The notes: generated by a model from the sequence alone, not told the origin. A stretch of 62,919 bases of DNA from Eubacteriales bacterium (GCA_030537135.1 JAUNOP010000011.1:1-62919), one strand, 5' to 3'. Positions 1 to 9,069 are shown, counted from the stretch's first letter. Numbers and translations: made by a program.

Positions 1-158
1 AAAGGGGCTAAATTTATGCCTAAAAATCAAGTTTTCGGACAGCCTGAGGGGGGGGAACCCCTCTGATGCCGGATTGCTCTGCACCTTGTGCTTTTGCAAT
101 CCTCATAAAGATTAAAGCTTGTTACTATGAAGGCAGCCGCAGAAAGTCCAAATACCCA
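1..158. other. Left-edge non-coding stretch
   Basis: No convincing gene is seen before the first promoter. A G-rich/C-rich inverted repeat (GAGGGG...CCCCTC, about 45-62) could be the stem of a terminator or the 3' part of a structured leader cut by the window edge, but no U-tract follows it on either strand and it does not match a riboswitch consensus I know. Confidence 0.3.
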
Positions 159-187
159 TTGACTTTTGAAGCAAAATTCAGTATATT
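159..187 (+). promoter_or_regulatory. Sigma-A promoter of the acyl-CoA synthetase gene
   Basis: TTGACT at 159-164 and TATATT at 182-187 are separated by 17 bases. The predicted start site lies about 80 bases before the ATG at 274. A perfect 7 bp hairpin, GCAGACC-ATC-GGTCTGC at 237-253, ends five bases before the AAAGGGG ribosome site (258-264). It could therefore influence ribosome access in this leader. Confidence 0.65.
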
Positions 188-273
188 TATCTTTAGCTGT
201 TCTATGCTTTAAAGCGTGAATGTTTGTTTTGAAAGCGCAGACCATCGGTCTGCACAGAAAGGGGAAACCGATT

Positions 274-1908
274 ATGCCTATTACCGAAATTCTGGAGAAG
301 AATTGCCGCCTGTACGGGGACGACGTCTGTCTTGTGGAAATCAATCCAGAAATGCCTGAGACCAGGCGCGTAACCTGGAAGGAATATGAATTAATTGAGC
401 CCATGAGGGCGCCTTATTATCGCCGTGAGATTACCTGGAATGTTTTTAATGAAAAAGCCAACCGTTTTGCCAACCTGCTTCTTGAGCGCGGCGTACAAAA
501 GGGAGACAAGGTTGCCATTCTTCTTATGAATGGTCTGGAATGGCTTCCTATTTATTTTGGAATTCTCAAAACCGGCGCTCTGGCCGTGCCTTTGAATTTC
601 CGTTATTCTGCTGAAGAAATTCAATACTGCCTTGACCTTGCCGACGTGGACATCCTGGTTTTCGGCCCTGAATTCATCGGCCGTGTAGAGGAAATCGCAG
701 ATGAAATCGGAAAGCACCGGCTTCTGTACTATGTGGGCGACGGCTGTCCGGGCTTTGCAGAGGATTATACCATGCACACCATCAACTGCTCCAGTCAGTC
801 TCCAAAGGTGGATGTGCTGGATTCTGATTATGCTGCCATTTATTTTTCTTCAGGAACCACAGGCTTTCCAAAAGCCATATTACATACCCATGAGGCTCTG
901 ATGCACTCTGCACGAACCGAGCAGAATCATCATGGCCAGACAAAGGAGGATGTTTTCCTGTGTATTCCTCCGCTCTATCATACAGGAGCAAAAATGCACT
1001 GGTTTGGAAGCCTTCTCTCAGGCGGAAAGGCAGTTCTTCTCAAAGGAACTAATCCGGAATTTATTCTCCGCGCTGTGTCTGAGGAAAAATGCACCATTGT
1101 CTGGCTGCTGGTTCCGTGGGCTCAGGACCTTCTTTTTGCCCTGGACAGAGGAGATTTAAAGCTTGAAGATTATCAGCTTGACCAGTGGAGACTTATGCAT
1201 ATCGGAGCACAGCCGGTTCCTCCAAGCCTTATCAAGCACTGGAAGGAATATTTCCCGCATCATAAGTATGACACAAACTATGGACTCAGCGAATCCATAG
1301 GTCCTGGCTGTGTACATCTGGGAGTGGACAATATCCATAAGGTGGGAGCCATCGGAAAGGCTGGATATGGCTGGAAGACAAAAATTATTGATGAGAGCGG
1401 CAATTCCGTAAAGCCTGGTGAAACCGGAGAGCTTGCTGTCAAGGGTCCTGGAGTTATGGTGTGTTATTATAAAGATCCCAAGGCCACAGCAGAGGTTCTT
1501 CATGATGGATGGTTATACACAGGAGACATGGCTGTGGAGGATGAGGACGGCTTCCTCTTCCTGGTGGACAGAAAAAAGGATGTCATCATAACTGGCGGCG
1601 AAAATATTTATCCTGTACAGATTGAGGATTTCCTTCGCACAAATCCGGCTATTTTTGACGTGGCTGTTATCGGTCTTCCTGATAAACGTCTTGGAGAAAT
1701 TTCGGCTGCCATCATTGCCCTGAAGCCTGGTGTTTCTGCCACAGAGGAGGATATCAACAGCTTCTGCAGGCAGCTTCCTCGCTACAAGCGTCCCAGAAAA
1801 GTTATCTTTGCAGATGTGCCGCGCAATCCTACCGGAAAGATCGAGAAGCCAAAGCTCCGGGAGCGCTATGGCGCCGCTTATCTGGTAGCAGCACAGAATA
1901 AATCATGA
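274..1908 (+). CDS. Acyl-CoA synthetase (AMP-forming), fatty/organic acid-CoA ligase family
   Basis: This 544-residue cytoplasmic enzyme would activate a carboxylic acid with ATP to an acyl-adenylate and transfer it to CoA. The ANL-superfamily core motifs are in order: the P-loop-like YFSSGTTGFPKA near residue 195, the A5 motif YGLSES near 345, the A7 motif YTGDM near 420, the hinge DRKKDVIITGGENIYP near 440, and the C-terminal lysine motif PTGKIEKPK near 520. The start at 274 follows AAAGGGG with a 9-base spacer; an in-frame ATG at 220 lacks a ribosome site. The gene stands alone with its own promoter and a strong terminator. The family is certain, the substrate is not: fatty acid, bile acid and aromatic acid ligases share this architecture. 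Confidence 0.9.
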   Translation: MPITEILEKNCRLYGDDVCLVEINPEMPETRRVTWKEYELIEPMRAPYYRREITWNVFNEKANRFANLLLERGVQKGDKVAILLMNGLEWLPIYFGILKTGALAVPLNFRYSAEEIQYCLDLADVDILVFGPEFIGRVEEIADEIGKHRLLYYVGDGCPGFAEDYTMHTINCSSQSPKVDVLDSDYAAIYFSSGTTGFPKAILHTHEALMHSARTEQNHHGQTKEDVFLCIPPLYHTGAKMHWFGSLLSGGKAVLLKGTNPEFILRAVSEEKCTIVWLLVPWAQDLLFALDRGDLKLEDYQLDQWRLMHIGAQPVPPSLIKHWKEYFPHHKYDTNYGLSESIGPGCVHLGVDNIHKVGAIGKAGYGWKTKIIDESGNSVKPGETGELAVKGPGVMVCYYKDPKATAEVLHDGWLYTGDMAVEDEDGFLFLVDRKKDVIITGGENIYPVQIEDFLRTNPAIFDVAVIGLPDKRLGEISAAIIALKPGVSATEEDINSFCRQLPRYKRPRKVIFADVPRNPTGKIEKPKLRERYGAAYLVAAQNKS

Positions 1909-2031
1909 TTTTATATCTGTGAACCATCTGCGGCCTGACCTGGGCAAGATAGAACCAGGGTTTTGCCATTTTACGCAGGATTTCATCGTTAAGTGCCTGA
2001 AGACCATGGATTTTCTGGCTGAGATATCACA

Positions 2032-2083
2032 AAAAAATCAACACCTTTGAAAGCTCTTCAGCTCTCAAAGGTGTTGATTTTTT
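2032..2083. terminator. Bidirectional intrinsic terminator
   Basis: About 22 paired bases with one mismatch (arms 2032-2054 and 2061-2083, loop TCTTCA) are flanked by A- and T-runs. It can stop both the + strand acyl-CoA synthetase transcript and the - strand nrdD-DUF5722 transcript, which converge here. The 100 bases before it (1909-2031) hold nothing recognisable. Confidence 0.9.
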
Positions 2084-2102
2084 CTTGTCTTGTCCAAAAG
2101 AC

Positions 2103-3884
2103 TTATTCTCTGTAATTTGTATAGAGCTTTTCTTCAGAATAGCCTGATATTTCCTCCCAACTTGTCAGCCCCACAAGCTTAAGATAAGCCTTTGTATAGG
2201 AAAGCCCTTCCTTTGTGTCCATATATTGGTATACCTCAAGAGCTTTTCTTCCTTTAATTCCCATGACAAGCCCCTGCTCCACCTCTGTGGGAGCGTCCTC
2301 AAAGCTTCGGATGTGAAAGCCGTCCACCATGGAATTACAGGCGGCAATATAATAGGCATAGGCGAGCGCAGCTGCCTGCAGCTCTTCTCCCTGGGTGGAG
2401 GTAAAGCCCTGCTCAGATAAGAGGATTCTTCGGTTGCTTCCAAAGTTTTCTTTCACATAATCTGTGAGAACTTGAAGATTCTGCATATGTATTACAGGAG
2501 ACTGAACATCATTTGTGATATTCGCATTCTTCCAGAAGGCCACCTCTGTCAGAGGCGTAGGATAGGCATGATATGCCAGATTCCACTGAATCTCCGGCTG
2601 AATTCTGTCAATGGTTTTTGCAAAGGTATCCAGAATATACTTTGATGAATAGCCTCCTGAGGTAAGATTCCAGTTATGATCCAGACAAATAAAAACCTTT
2701 GTGCCGGATTTCTTGCTTCGCACAGCATTATACAGGCTTCGGAAAGCCTCTGCATACACGGTAATATAGGTACTCTCCGGCAAATCTCCGCAGTAATTCC
2801 AGTAATTGCAGGAATTCACCTCATTTCCCAGAATCCAGTTTGTGACATAGCAGTTTTTTTTTCCAAAGCGCTCGGCTATATAGGAAAATATCGCTTCCAT
2901 CTTCTTCCTGGAGGCTGTCTCCCTGGTATTCCAGGTATAATAGGAATGCCCCTTTTCGCGCCCTTCTTCAATAATCAGAGCAGAATCGCACCAGTCCAAA
3001 AGGACCTGTATGGTAACTACTATATCATTTGCATTGCATTTTTCAATCATGGCCTGATATCCAGAAAGAGGATTAAACCGATAGGTCTCGCCGTCATAAG
3101 AGTAGGCAACCATCTTATTGTCCTCTTTTAAGATATCCGATACGCACATATTTACAAAGATCTGCTTGGATCCTGTAGCGATTGCAGTATCTGCATTGCT
3201 GTCCTGAATTCCCTTTTTTGTGGCAGCCACCTCATATTTTTCTCTGTTGGAGGCCATTTTCTCTGGATGCTGCACATAGCACACAGGGCTCACACGCACA
3301 AAGCCCTTCTTTGTCTTGACTGCAATGCAGTATCTTCCCACTGCCAGATGCGGCTTTTGAGAGGTATCCAGAATAAACGTCACCTGTCCGCTTTTCTCAA
3401 GCGCAGCCTCTGCCGTTTTGTTCAGCTCGCCGGAGACAGGGTCGATTCGCATCAGATAATAATAATTATCAGCGCTCTTTACTGTCTGAGAAAATACAGC
3501 GCCTACCTCCAGAGTATTCTCTGCCCTGCCTGTGCAATACATGGACTGGGCGGCTGCAATGTCAGGAGAAACTGTGTCTGCATCTTCCTTTTGCACAATC
3601 TGCGTCTCCTCCTGTTCTCCTTCTTTATTCAGAGCGGTCAGCTCTGTCAGACTTTCCGCTTTTTGCACCTGCGTTTCGTCTGCGCCATCCTCTGTCTTAT
3701 CTTGCACTGCTGCACTGTCTTCGCCTTTGGCAGCCGTATTCTGCACATTTTTTTCATCCAGGACCGCTGTCTGCGTTTCCTGTGGGGGAAGCCCGACACC
3801 TTCACTGCTTCCCCCTATCGTCAGCATGAGAAACACTCCGAAAATCAGAAGAGCTGCCCTATGCTTTTTTCCCTGCTTCAGCAC
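2103..3884 (-). CDS. Secreted DUF5722-like protein with a clan-A glycosidase fold
   Basis: The 593-residue protein starts with basic residues and a hydrophobic stretch (10-25) that looks like a signal peptide without a lipobox cysteine. A low-complexity acidic Glu/Gln/Thr linker (30-110) follows, then a beta-rich domain (115-205) and a C-terminal domain (215-593) resembling a glycoside hydrolase (beta/alpha)8 barrel. Asn354-Glu355 in GNEVN looks like a clan-A acid/base pair and Glu491 in LLSEQGF like the nucleophile. The start is GTG at 3884, overlapping the nrdD stop by seven bases, which suggests translational coupling. The pairing of an exported sugar-active protein with nrdD is odd and probably positional. 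The DUF5722 assignment is from memory; the substrate is unknown. Confidence 0.7.
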   Translation of the reverse strand: MLKQGKKHRAALLIFGVFLMLTIGGSSEGVGLPPQETQTAVLDEKNVQNTAAKGEDSAAVQDKTEDGADETQVQKAESLTELTALNKEGEQEETQIVQKEDADTVSPDIAAAQSMYCTGRAENTLEVGAVFSQTVKSADNYYYLMRIDPVSGELNKTAEAALEKSGQVTFILDTSQKPHLAVGRYCIAVKTKKGFVRVSPVCYVQHPEKMASNREKYEVAATKKGIQDSNADTAIATGSKQIFVNMCVSDILKEDNKMVAYSYDGETYRFNPLSGYQAMIEKCNANDIVVTIQVLLDWCDSALIIEEGREKGHSYYTWNTRETASRKKMEAIFSYIAERFGKKNCYVTNWILGNEVNSCNYWNYCGDLPESTYITVYAEAFRSLYNAVRSKKSGTKVFICLDHNWNLTSGGYSSKYILDTFAKTIDRIQPEIQWNLAYHAYPTPLTEVAFWKNANITNDVQSPVIHMQNLQVLTDYVKENFGSNRRILLSEQGFTSTQGEELQAAALAYAYYIAACNSMVDGFHIRSFEDAPTEVEQGLVMGIKGRKALEVYQYMDTKEGLSYTKAYLKLVGLTSWEEISGYSEEKLYTNYRE

Positions 3885-6325
3885 ACACTCTGGATCTGCT
3901 CCACATATCTTTGGATATTGGATGCATTAACATATTTTTTCAGATGCTCGCCGTCGGTAATGACAAGGGTAGGTGCCTGCATAATTCCGTATTTTCTTAC
4001 CATTTCCGGGTTTTGCTCTGCATCAATCACTTCATACTGCTCGCCCTCAAGCATTGCCTTTGCCATGCGGCAATTGGGACAGGAGCTGGTCGTAAACAGA
4101 TATTTATGGTTCTCTGCGTCCTGAATCACTCCAGGTCTGGCTGTCAGAGGCAGAGCCTTCTTCAGGGCAGCAGGATTTCTCTTTTCCTGTTCCCTCCTCC
4201 TTGCCGGCGCTTCTTCCTGTACAGTCTGGTCTGCGGCTTTTTTCTCAGAGGAATGAAGCACATCATAGAGAGTTCGGTTCTTATACTCCTGTGCCTTTCC
4301 GTCATTCCAGTTCTTTACAGGACGATAATAGCCTGTGATTCGGCTGTACACCTCTGCCTCTTTTCCGCATTTTGGACAGGTAAAATGCTCGCCGCTGATA
4401 TACCCATGCTCTCTGCACACAGAATAGGTCGGTGAAATGGTATAGTAGGGCAGCCTGTAATTTTCCGCAATCTTCCGCACAAGCGCCATGGCGCTCCTCC
4501 AGTCAGGAAGCTTTTCTCCCAGAAAGCCATGGAACACAGTTCCTGAGGTATACAGAGTCTGAAGCTCATCCTGAATATCCAGGGCGTCAAAAATATCTGA
4601 GGTATAATCTACAGGAAGATGAGAACTATTCGTGTAATACGGGGTGTCTCCCTCCTTGCCTGCTGTCCGGATATCCGGCCACTGCTCTCTGTCATGCTTT
4701 GCAAAGCGGTAGGTTGTAGACTCTGCCGGCGTTGCTTCAAGATTAAAAAGCTCTCCCTCATATTTCTCCTGATAATCTGCCAGGCGCTCACGCATATGGT
4801 TCAGAACATCTCTGGTGAATCTCTGGGTTCTTTCGTCTGTCATATCCTTTCCAATCCAACGTGCATTCAAACCCACCTCGTTCATACCAATGAGACCTAT
4901 GGTGGAGAAATGGTTCTGAAAGCTTCCCAGATATCTCTTTGTATAAGGATACAGCCCCTCATCCAGAAGCTTTGAGATAACCTCTCTCTTGATATGAAGA
5001 GAGCGTGCAGAGATGTCCATCATATGGTCAAGACGCTGATAGAACTCCTGCTCTGACCTGGACTGGTACGCAATCCGGGGCATATTGATAGTTACAACGC
5101 CAATGGAGCCGGTACTCTCTCCTGAACCAAAGAAGCCGCCGGATTTTTTTCGAAGTTCTCTCAAATCCAGACGGAGGCGGCAGCACATACTGCGGATATC
5201 GCTTGGCTCCATATCACTGTTAATGTAATTGGAAAAATACGGAGTTCCGTACTTTGCTGTCATCTCAAACAGCAGGCGATTATTCTCTGTATCGGACCAG
5301 TCAAAATCCTTTGTAATGGAATAGGTGGGAATCGGATACTGGAAGCCTCTGCCGTTTGCGTCGCCCTCAATCATAGTTTCAATGAAGGCCTTGTTCACCA
5401 TGTCCATTTCCTTCTTGCAGTCCTTGTACTTAAAATCCATCTCCCTGCCTCCCACGATTGCCGGAAGCTCTGCCAGATCATCTGGAACTGTCCAGTCAAG
5501 CGTGATATTGGAAAACGGAGCCTGTGTTCCCCAGCGGCTTGGGGTATTCACTCCATAAATAAAGGCTTCAATGCATTTCTTCACCTCTGGATAGGTTAAA
5601 TGATCTGCCTTGATGAAGGGCGCCAGATATGTATCAAAGGAGGAAAAGGCCTGCGCTCCTGCCCATTCATTCTGCATGATTCCGAGGAAGTTCACCATCT
5701 GATTGCACAGCACGCTCAGGTGCTTTGCAGGGGCTGAAGTAATCTTGCCTTCAATACCTCCCAGTCCCTCCTTAATGAGCTGCTTTAAGGACCAGCCCGC
5801 ACAGTAGCCTGTGAGCATGGACAAATCATGAAGATGAATGTCTGCATTTCTGTGTGCCTGCGCAATCTCATTGTCATAAATCTCTGACAGCCAGTAATTA
5901 GCAGTCACTGCTCCTGAATTGCTGAGAATCAGGCCACCAACAGAATAGGTAACAGTGGAATTCTCCTTTACTCTCCAGTCCTCTACCTTGACATAGCTGT
6001 TCACAATCTCCTTGTAATCCAGAATCGTGGATTTCATGTTTCTGATTTTCTCTCTTTGCTTGCGATAAAGAATGTATGCCTTTGCCACATCCCCATAGCC
6101 GGACTGAATCAGCACATTTTCCACACTGTCCTGAATATCTTCTACTGTGATAAGATTCTTGCTGATTTTCTCCTGAAAATCAGCTGTCACCCGAAGCGTC
6201 AGAAGATCCAGCATATCCTTACTATAACATTTTTCCTTTGCATCAAATGCTTTTTCTATGGCTGCGGAAATCTTGTTCATTTCAAAATCCGCTACTTCTC
6301 CGTCTCTCTTTACTACCTGAAACAT
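3878..6325 (-). CDS. nrdD: Anaerobic (class III) ribonucleoside-triphosphate reductase with a fused thioredoxin-like domain
   Basis: NrdD reduces ribonucleotides to deoxyribonucleotides without oxygen, using a glycyl radical made by the SAM enzyme NrdG. The 815-residue protein has an ATP-cone (1-95), the catalytic barrel with Cys175 in GYCAGW, a metal site (Cys637, probably His640, Cys650, Cys653) and the glycyl radical motif RITGYYRPV with Gly665. A linker then leads to a domain of about 80 residues (737-815) with CPNC at 749-752 and a cis-Pro-like APT near 785, like glutaredoxin/NrdH. This fusion suggests a redoxin rather than formate as reductant. Start 6325 follows AGGGAGG; the upstream in-frame ATG at 6379 has no such site. 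No nrdG lies in this window. Two NrdR boxes precede the gene. Confidence 0.96.
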   Translation of the reverse strand: MFQVVKRDGEVADFEMNKISAAIEKAFDAKEKCYSKDMLDLLTLRVTADFQEKISKNLITVEDIQDSVENVLIQSGYGDVAKAYILYRKQREKIRNMKSTILDYKEIVNSYVKVEDWRVKENSTVTYSVGGLILSNSGAVTANYWLSEIYDNEIAQAHRNADIHLHDLSMLTGYCAGWSLKQLIKEGLGGIEGKITSAPAKHLSVLCNQMVNFLGIMQNEWAGAQAFSSFDTYLAPFIKADHLTYPEVKKCIEAFIYGVNTPSRWGTQAPFSNITLDWTVPDDLAELPAIVGGREMDFKYKDCKKEMDMVNKAFIETMIEGDANGRGFQYPIPTYSITKDFDWSDTENNRLLFEMTAKYGTPYFSNYINSDMEPSDIRSMCCRLRLDLRELRKKSGGFFGSGESTGSIGVVTINMPRIAYQSRSEQEFYQRLDHMMDISARSLHIKREVISKLLDEGLYPYTKRYLGSFQNHFSTIGLIGMNEVGLNARWIGKDMTDERTQRFTRDVLNHMRERLADYQEKYEGELFNLEATPAESTTYRFAKHDREQWPDIRTAGKEGDTPYYTNSSHLPVDYTSDIFDALDIQDELQTLYTSGTVFHGFLGEKLPDWRSAMALVRKIAENYRLPYYTISPTYSVCREHGYISGEHFTCPKCGKEAEVYSRITGYYRPVKNWNDGKAQEYKNRTLYDVLHSSEKKAADQTVQEEAPARRREQEKRNPAALKKALPLTARPGVIQDAENHKYLFTTSSCPNCRMAKAMLEGEQYEVIDAEQNPEMVRKYGIMQAPTLVITDGEHLKKYVNASNIQRYVEQIQSVC

Positions 6326-6427
6326 ATTCTTCCTCCCTGTAATTTCTCTCATCCCCCGCTCTGTCCGCGTGTCTTTCACTTTATCTATTTAAAGCATTGC
6401 AGGGCGCTCTTACAAAGCCGTAGTCCT

Positions 6428-6457
6428 ATTATAGCAGAGTCAGCCCCTGCTCGTCAA
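6428..6457 (-). promoter_or_regulatory. nrdD proximal promoter (P2)
   Basis: On the - strand TTGACG (6452-6457) and TATAAT (6428-6433) are spaced by 18 bases. Its -35 element lies about ten bases downstream, in the transcription sense, of the nearer NrdR box. Confidence 0.75.
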
Positions 6458-6466
6458 TACGAAAAA

Positions 6467-6514
6467 ACACCATATATTGTGTGTCTTTTTCATGAATTCC
6501 ACAATATATAGTGT
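6467..6514 (-). promoter_or_regulatory. Tandem NrdR boxes (nrdD operator)
   Basis: Two 16-base near-palindromes, ACACCATATATTGTGT (6467-6482) and CCACAATATATAGTGT (6499-6514), closely resemble the NrdR-box consensus acaCwATATATwGtgt. They are 32 bases apart, about three helical turns, which is the spacing known for NrdR operators. They would let the ATP/dATP-sensing NrdR repressor control nrdD. Confidence 0.88.
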
Positions 6515-6540
6515 TCTTACTTTACTTTCCCTATTCTTAG

Positions 6541-6569
6541 ATTTTACTATCTTTGCTGTCTTTTGTCAA
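6541..6569 (-). promoter_or_regulatory. nrdD distal promoter (P1)
   Basis: TTGACA (6564-6569) and TAAAAT (6541-6546) on the - strand are spaced by exactly 17 bases. A transcript from here would run into both NrdR boxes, so NrdR could act as a roadblock. It lies just past the hflX stop codon. Confidence 0.6.
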
Positions 6570-6633
6570 CGCAGATATGCGATTTTTTTGCCCTTTCCTT
6601 TTGCAGGGGATTTCAGGCCTCTTAACCCTGGCG

Positions 6634-7878
6634 TCACAATACATTTTTGTAGATTTCCATGGGAACACGGGCCTTCACAAAAATGCCGTCGTCCATATAT
6701 TCCTCAGACAAGAGCTGCCCAAAGCCGCGGATGGTCTGAATCTTTCCGGCCTGCCCATAAGGGAAAAGGCGCTCTATATATATCTGCCCCTCTGCCAGAA
6801 TCTTCTCCAGAACCTCCTTAAACTCTTCCAGTCCTTCTCCTGTCCTGGCTGACGCAGCTATGGTATAGTCTGCGCGAAAATCTCGCATATGCACCCTCTC
6901 GCTGAGCTTGTCCTGCTTGTTAAACAGCGTGACCACTGTCTTATCGCCAGCTCCAAGCTCATCCAGGATTTGATACACAATATGCATCTGCGTATCCATC
7001 TCCTCATTGGAGGCATCCACCACATGCACAATAAAGTCCGCATACTTTGCCTCCTCCAGAGTACTTTTGAAAGCTTCCACCAGATGATGGGGAAGCTTTC
7101 GGATAAATCCTACGGTATCTGTCAGAAGCACCTGCTGCCCATCGTCAAGTACAAGGGCGCGGGTAGTAGGATCAAGGGTTGCAAAGAGCTTATCCTCTGC
7201 CAGCACTCCCGCGCTGGTAAGGGTATTCAGAAGCGTAGATTTTCCTGCATTCGTGTAGCCGACAATGGCTCCCACCCTGCGCCTGCCCTTTTTCCTGCCT
7301 GTACGCAGGAGTTCTCTGTGCCGGTGTACCTCAGAAAGCTCCTGCTTTAGCTGAGAAATCCTTGTTCGGATGAGACGCCTGTCCATCTCCAGCTTTTTCT
7401 CGCCAGGGCCTCTGGTTCCGATACCGCCGCCAAGCCTTGACAGAGAATTTCCAAGACCTGTAAGTCTGGCTGCACGGTACTTGAGCTGTGCAAGCTCTAC
7501 CTGAATCTTTCCCTCGCTGCTGGTAGCTCTCGCAGCAAAGATATCCAGAATCAAAAGGGTTCTGTCCATAACCTTACAGTCCAGCTCTCTCTGAAGGTTA
7601 TTCATCTGTGCAGGAGAAAGCTCATCATCGCAGATAACCCCTGTTGCGTCCAGAGCCGCGAGCATTTGGCGCACCTCCTGGATTTTTCCTGTTCCAATAT
7701 AGGTTCCCGGATGCACTGCCTCCCGGTTCTGAATCACCTTTCCCACTGTGTGAGCGCCTGCAGTAGCGGCAAGCTCCTCCAGCTCAAGGAGCGACTCCCA
7801 GGCGTCCTCGTTTTCCCCGGATTGTACTCCTATCAGTATTACATATTCCTGCTGTTCTTTTAAGTCGTATAATTCCAT
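6634..7878 (-). CDS. hflX: Ribosome-associated GTPase HflX
   Basis: HflX is a GTP-hydrolysing factor that binds and splits stalled 70S ribosomes. The protein has the HflX N-terminal domain, the glycine-rich GGGIGTRGPGE linker followed by a coiled coil, then a GTPase domain with GYTNAGKST (G1), DTVGFI (G3) and NKQD (G4). The length of about 414 residues is normal. Two starts are possible: 7878, which matches the usual N-terminus (ELYDLKEQ) but has only GAGG very close, or 7914, preceded by AAAGG at nine bases. A 9 bp hairpin (7891-7924) spans the 7914 start and its SD. It follows the TPR lipoprotein gene and probably belongs to the same transcript. Confidence 0.93.
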   Translation of the reverse strand: MELYDLKEQQEYVILIGVQSGENEDAWESLLELEELAATAGAHTVGKVIQNREAVHPGTYIGTGKIQEVRQMLAALDATGVICDDELSPAQMNNLQRELDCKVMDRTLLILDIFAARATSSEGKIQVELAQLKYRAARLTGLGNSLSRLGGGIGTRGPGEKKLEMDRRLIRTRISQLKQELSEVHRHRELLRTGRKKGRRRVGAIVGYTNAGKSTLLNTLTSAGVLAEDKLFATLDPTTRALVLDDGQQVLLTDTVGFIRKLPHHLVEAFKSTLEEAKYADFIVHVVDASNEEMDTQMHIVYQILDELGAGDKTVVTLFNKQDKLSERVHMRDFRADYTIAASARTGEGLEEFKEVLEKILAEGQIYIERLFPYGQAGKIQTIRGFGQLLSEEYMDDGIFVKARVPMEIYKNVL

Positions 7879-7890
7879 AAACCTCAATCT

Positions 7891-7924
7891 GCCGCAGCCC
7901 TGTGCAAGGGCCATTGGCTGCGGC
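7891..7924 (-). promoter_or_regulatory. Hairpin in the hflX translation-initiation region
   Basis: GCCGCAGCC and GGCTGCGGC pair perfectly over nine bases around a 16-base loop that contains the alternative ATG at 7914. In mRNA it would sequester the AAAGG site upstream of that ATG and leave the 7878 ATG exposed. It has no U-tract, so it is not a normal terminator. Confidence 0.5.
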
Positions 7925-7941
7925 CTTTCTGTAAATAAATG

Positions 7942-9069
7942 TCAGCCCTCTTGTGCGGGATCCTCTGTATATACGGTATTCTGCTCAGTCTCTTCGCTCT
8001 GGTTCTCCTGCCCTGCACTCTGGCCGGACTGTCCTATGCGGCTTGCAAGAAAGGTTCTCTCCTTTCCTGCCTCCTCATCCTCTGGAAACATCTGAAGATA
8101 CTCGGAAACCTTTTCATAGGCAGTTGAGAAATCCAGCATTTTTTCATACACCACTACCTGATTAAAAAGAAGCTCCCTCTTTTCTTCCTCTGTTGCCCTC
8201 TGAAGGCCAAGAGAAAGGTTGTTTCCCGCGCTTTCATAATTTCCCTCTGCAATGTCGCACAGAGCCAGCCCATTGTAACCTCTTGCAGAGGTCTCCTCAT
8301 GTTCTGTCACATACTGCTGATACATAGAGCGGGCATTTGCAATGTCATTCTGCGCAAGATAAGCCCTGCCCATCAGGAGTACTGCCTCTGCGCTTCCCTT
8401 ATTGACAGCCTCTGTAAGCTCCTGACGGGCATTGTCATACTCCTCCATCAGAAGATAAATCTGACCTCTGTCGCAATAATCCTGAGCATCTGAGGGCGGC
8501 TTGTTCAGGGACATTTCCAGATACCCAATTCCGTCCGCCTGCATTCCCTTCTCAAAATACGCCTCATAAATCTGTATGGCAGTCTCATAGGAGGCGTCCT
8601 CTGCATAGGCATTCTGGAAGTTTTTCGCAGCCTCATCATAGGAATCCATGGCAAGAGCCACTCTTCCTGTAAGATAATAGCTCTGCACGTCCATCTGGTA
8701 TTCCATCAGCTCCTGGCAGGTCTCCATTGCCTTCTCATATTGTTCTGCCTTATAATAGGTCACAGCCTTATACTGAAGGATATCTCTTCTGGCGTCATCT
8801 GACAGTCTGTCATAGGACAGCGCATTATCAAAGCTGGTGATTGCTTCTTCATATTGCCCCAGATTCAGATAAGCAATGCCCGCACCTCTGTAAGCCTGGG
8901 CAGAATGTACCTCTGCTGCAGCAGAAGCCTTGTAGCCCAGAAGAGCGGTTTCAAAGGCTCCGTTTTCCAGGTCTGCCTCTGCCTGCCGAAAGACCTCCTC
9001 TTTCCTGCCGCCGCAGCCACTAAGGAGTACAAGAGCCATACATCCCAATAATATCTGTTTTCCCTTCAT
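7942..9069 (-). CDS. TPR-repeat lipoprotein
   Basis: The 375-residue product begins with a lipoprotein signal (MKGKQILLGCMALVLLSGCG), with the lipidated cysteine at about residue 19. The rest is helical tetratricopeptide repeats, seen as recurring patterns such as AYRGAGIAYLNLGQYEEAI and YYLTGRVALAMDSYDEAAK. The tail is Gln/Glu-rich. It is expected on the outer face of the membrane as a protein-interaction scaffold. No partner can be named. It sits 17 bases after glmM and just before hflX. Confidence 0.85.
   Translation of the reverse strand: MKGKQILLGCMALVLLSGCGGRKEEVFRQAEADLENGAFETALLGYKASAAAEVHSAQAYRGAGIAYLNLGQYEEAITSFDNALSYDRLSDDARRDILQYKAVTYYKAEQYEKAMETCQELMEYQMDVQSYYLTGRVALAMDSYDEAAKNFQNAYAEDASYETAIQIYEAYFEKGMQADGIGYLEMSLNKPPSDAQDYCDRGQIYLLMEEYDNARQELTEAVNKGSAEAVLLMGRAYLAQNDIANARSMYQQYVTEHEETSARGYNGLALCDIAEGNYESAGNNLSLGLQRATEEEKRELLFNQVVVYEKMLDFSTAYEKVSEYLQMFPEDEEAGKERTFLASRIGQSGQSAGQENQSEETEQNTVYTEDPAQEG

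Noticed and set aside
1-120. Possible riboswitch at the left edge
   Set aside because: Only one GC-rich stem is visible and no known consensus fits.
3267-4124. Long + strand open frame (285 codons) over the DUF5722 and nrdD genes
   Set aside because: Antisense shadow; no ribosome site, Cys/Leu/Ser-rich translation without recognisable domain.
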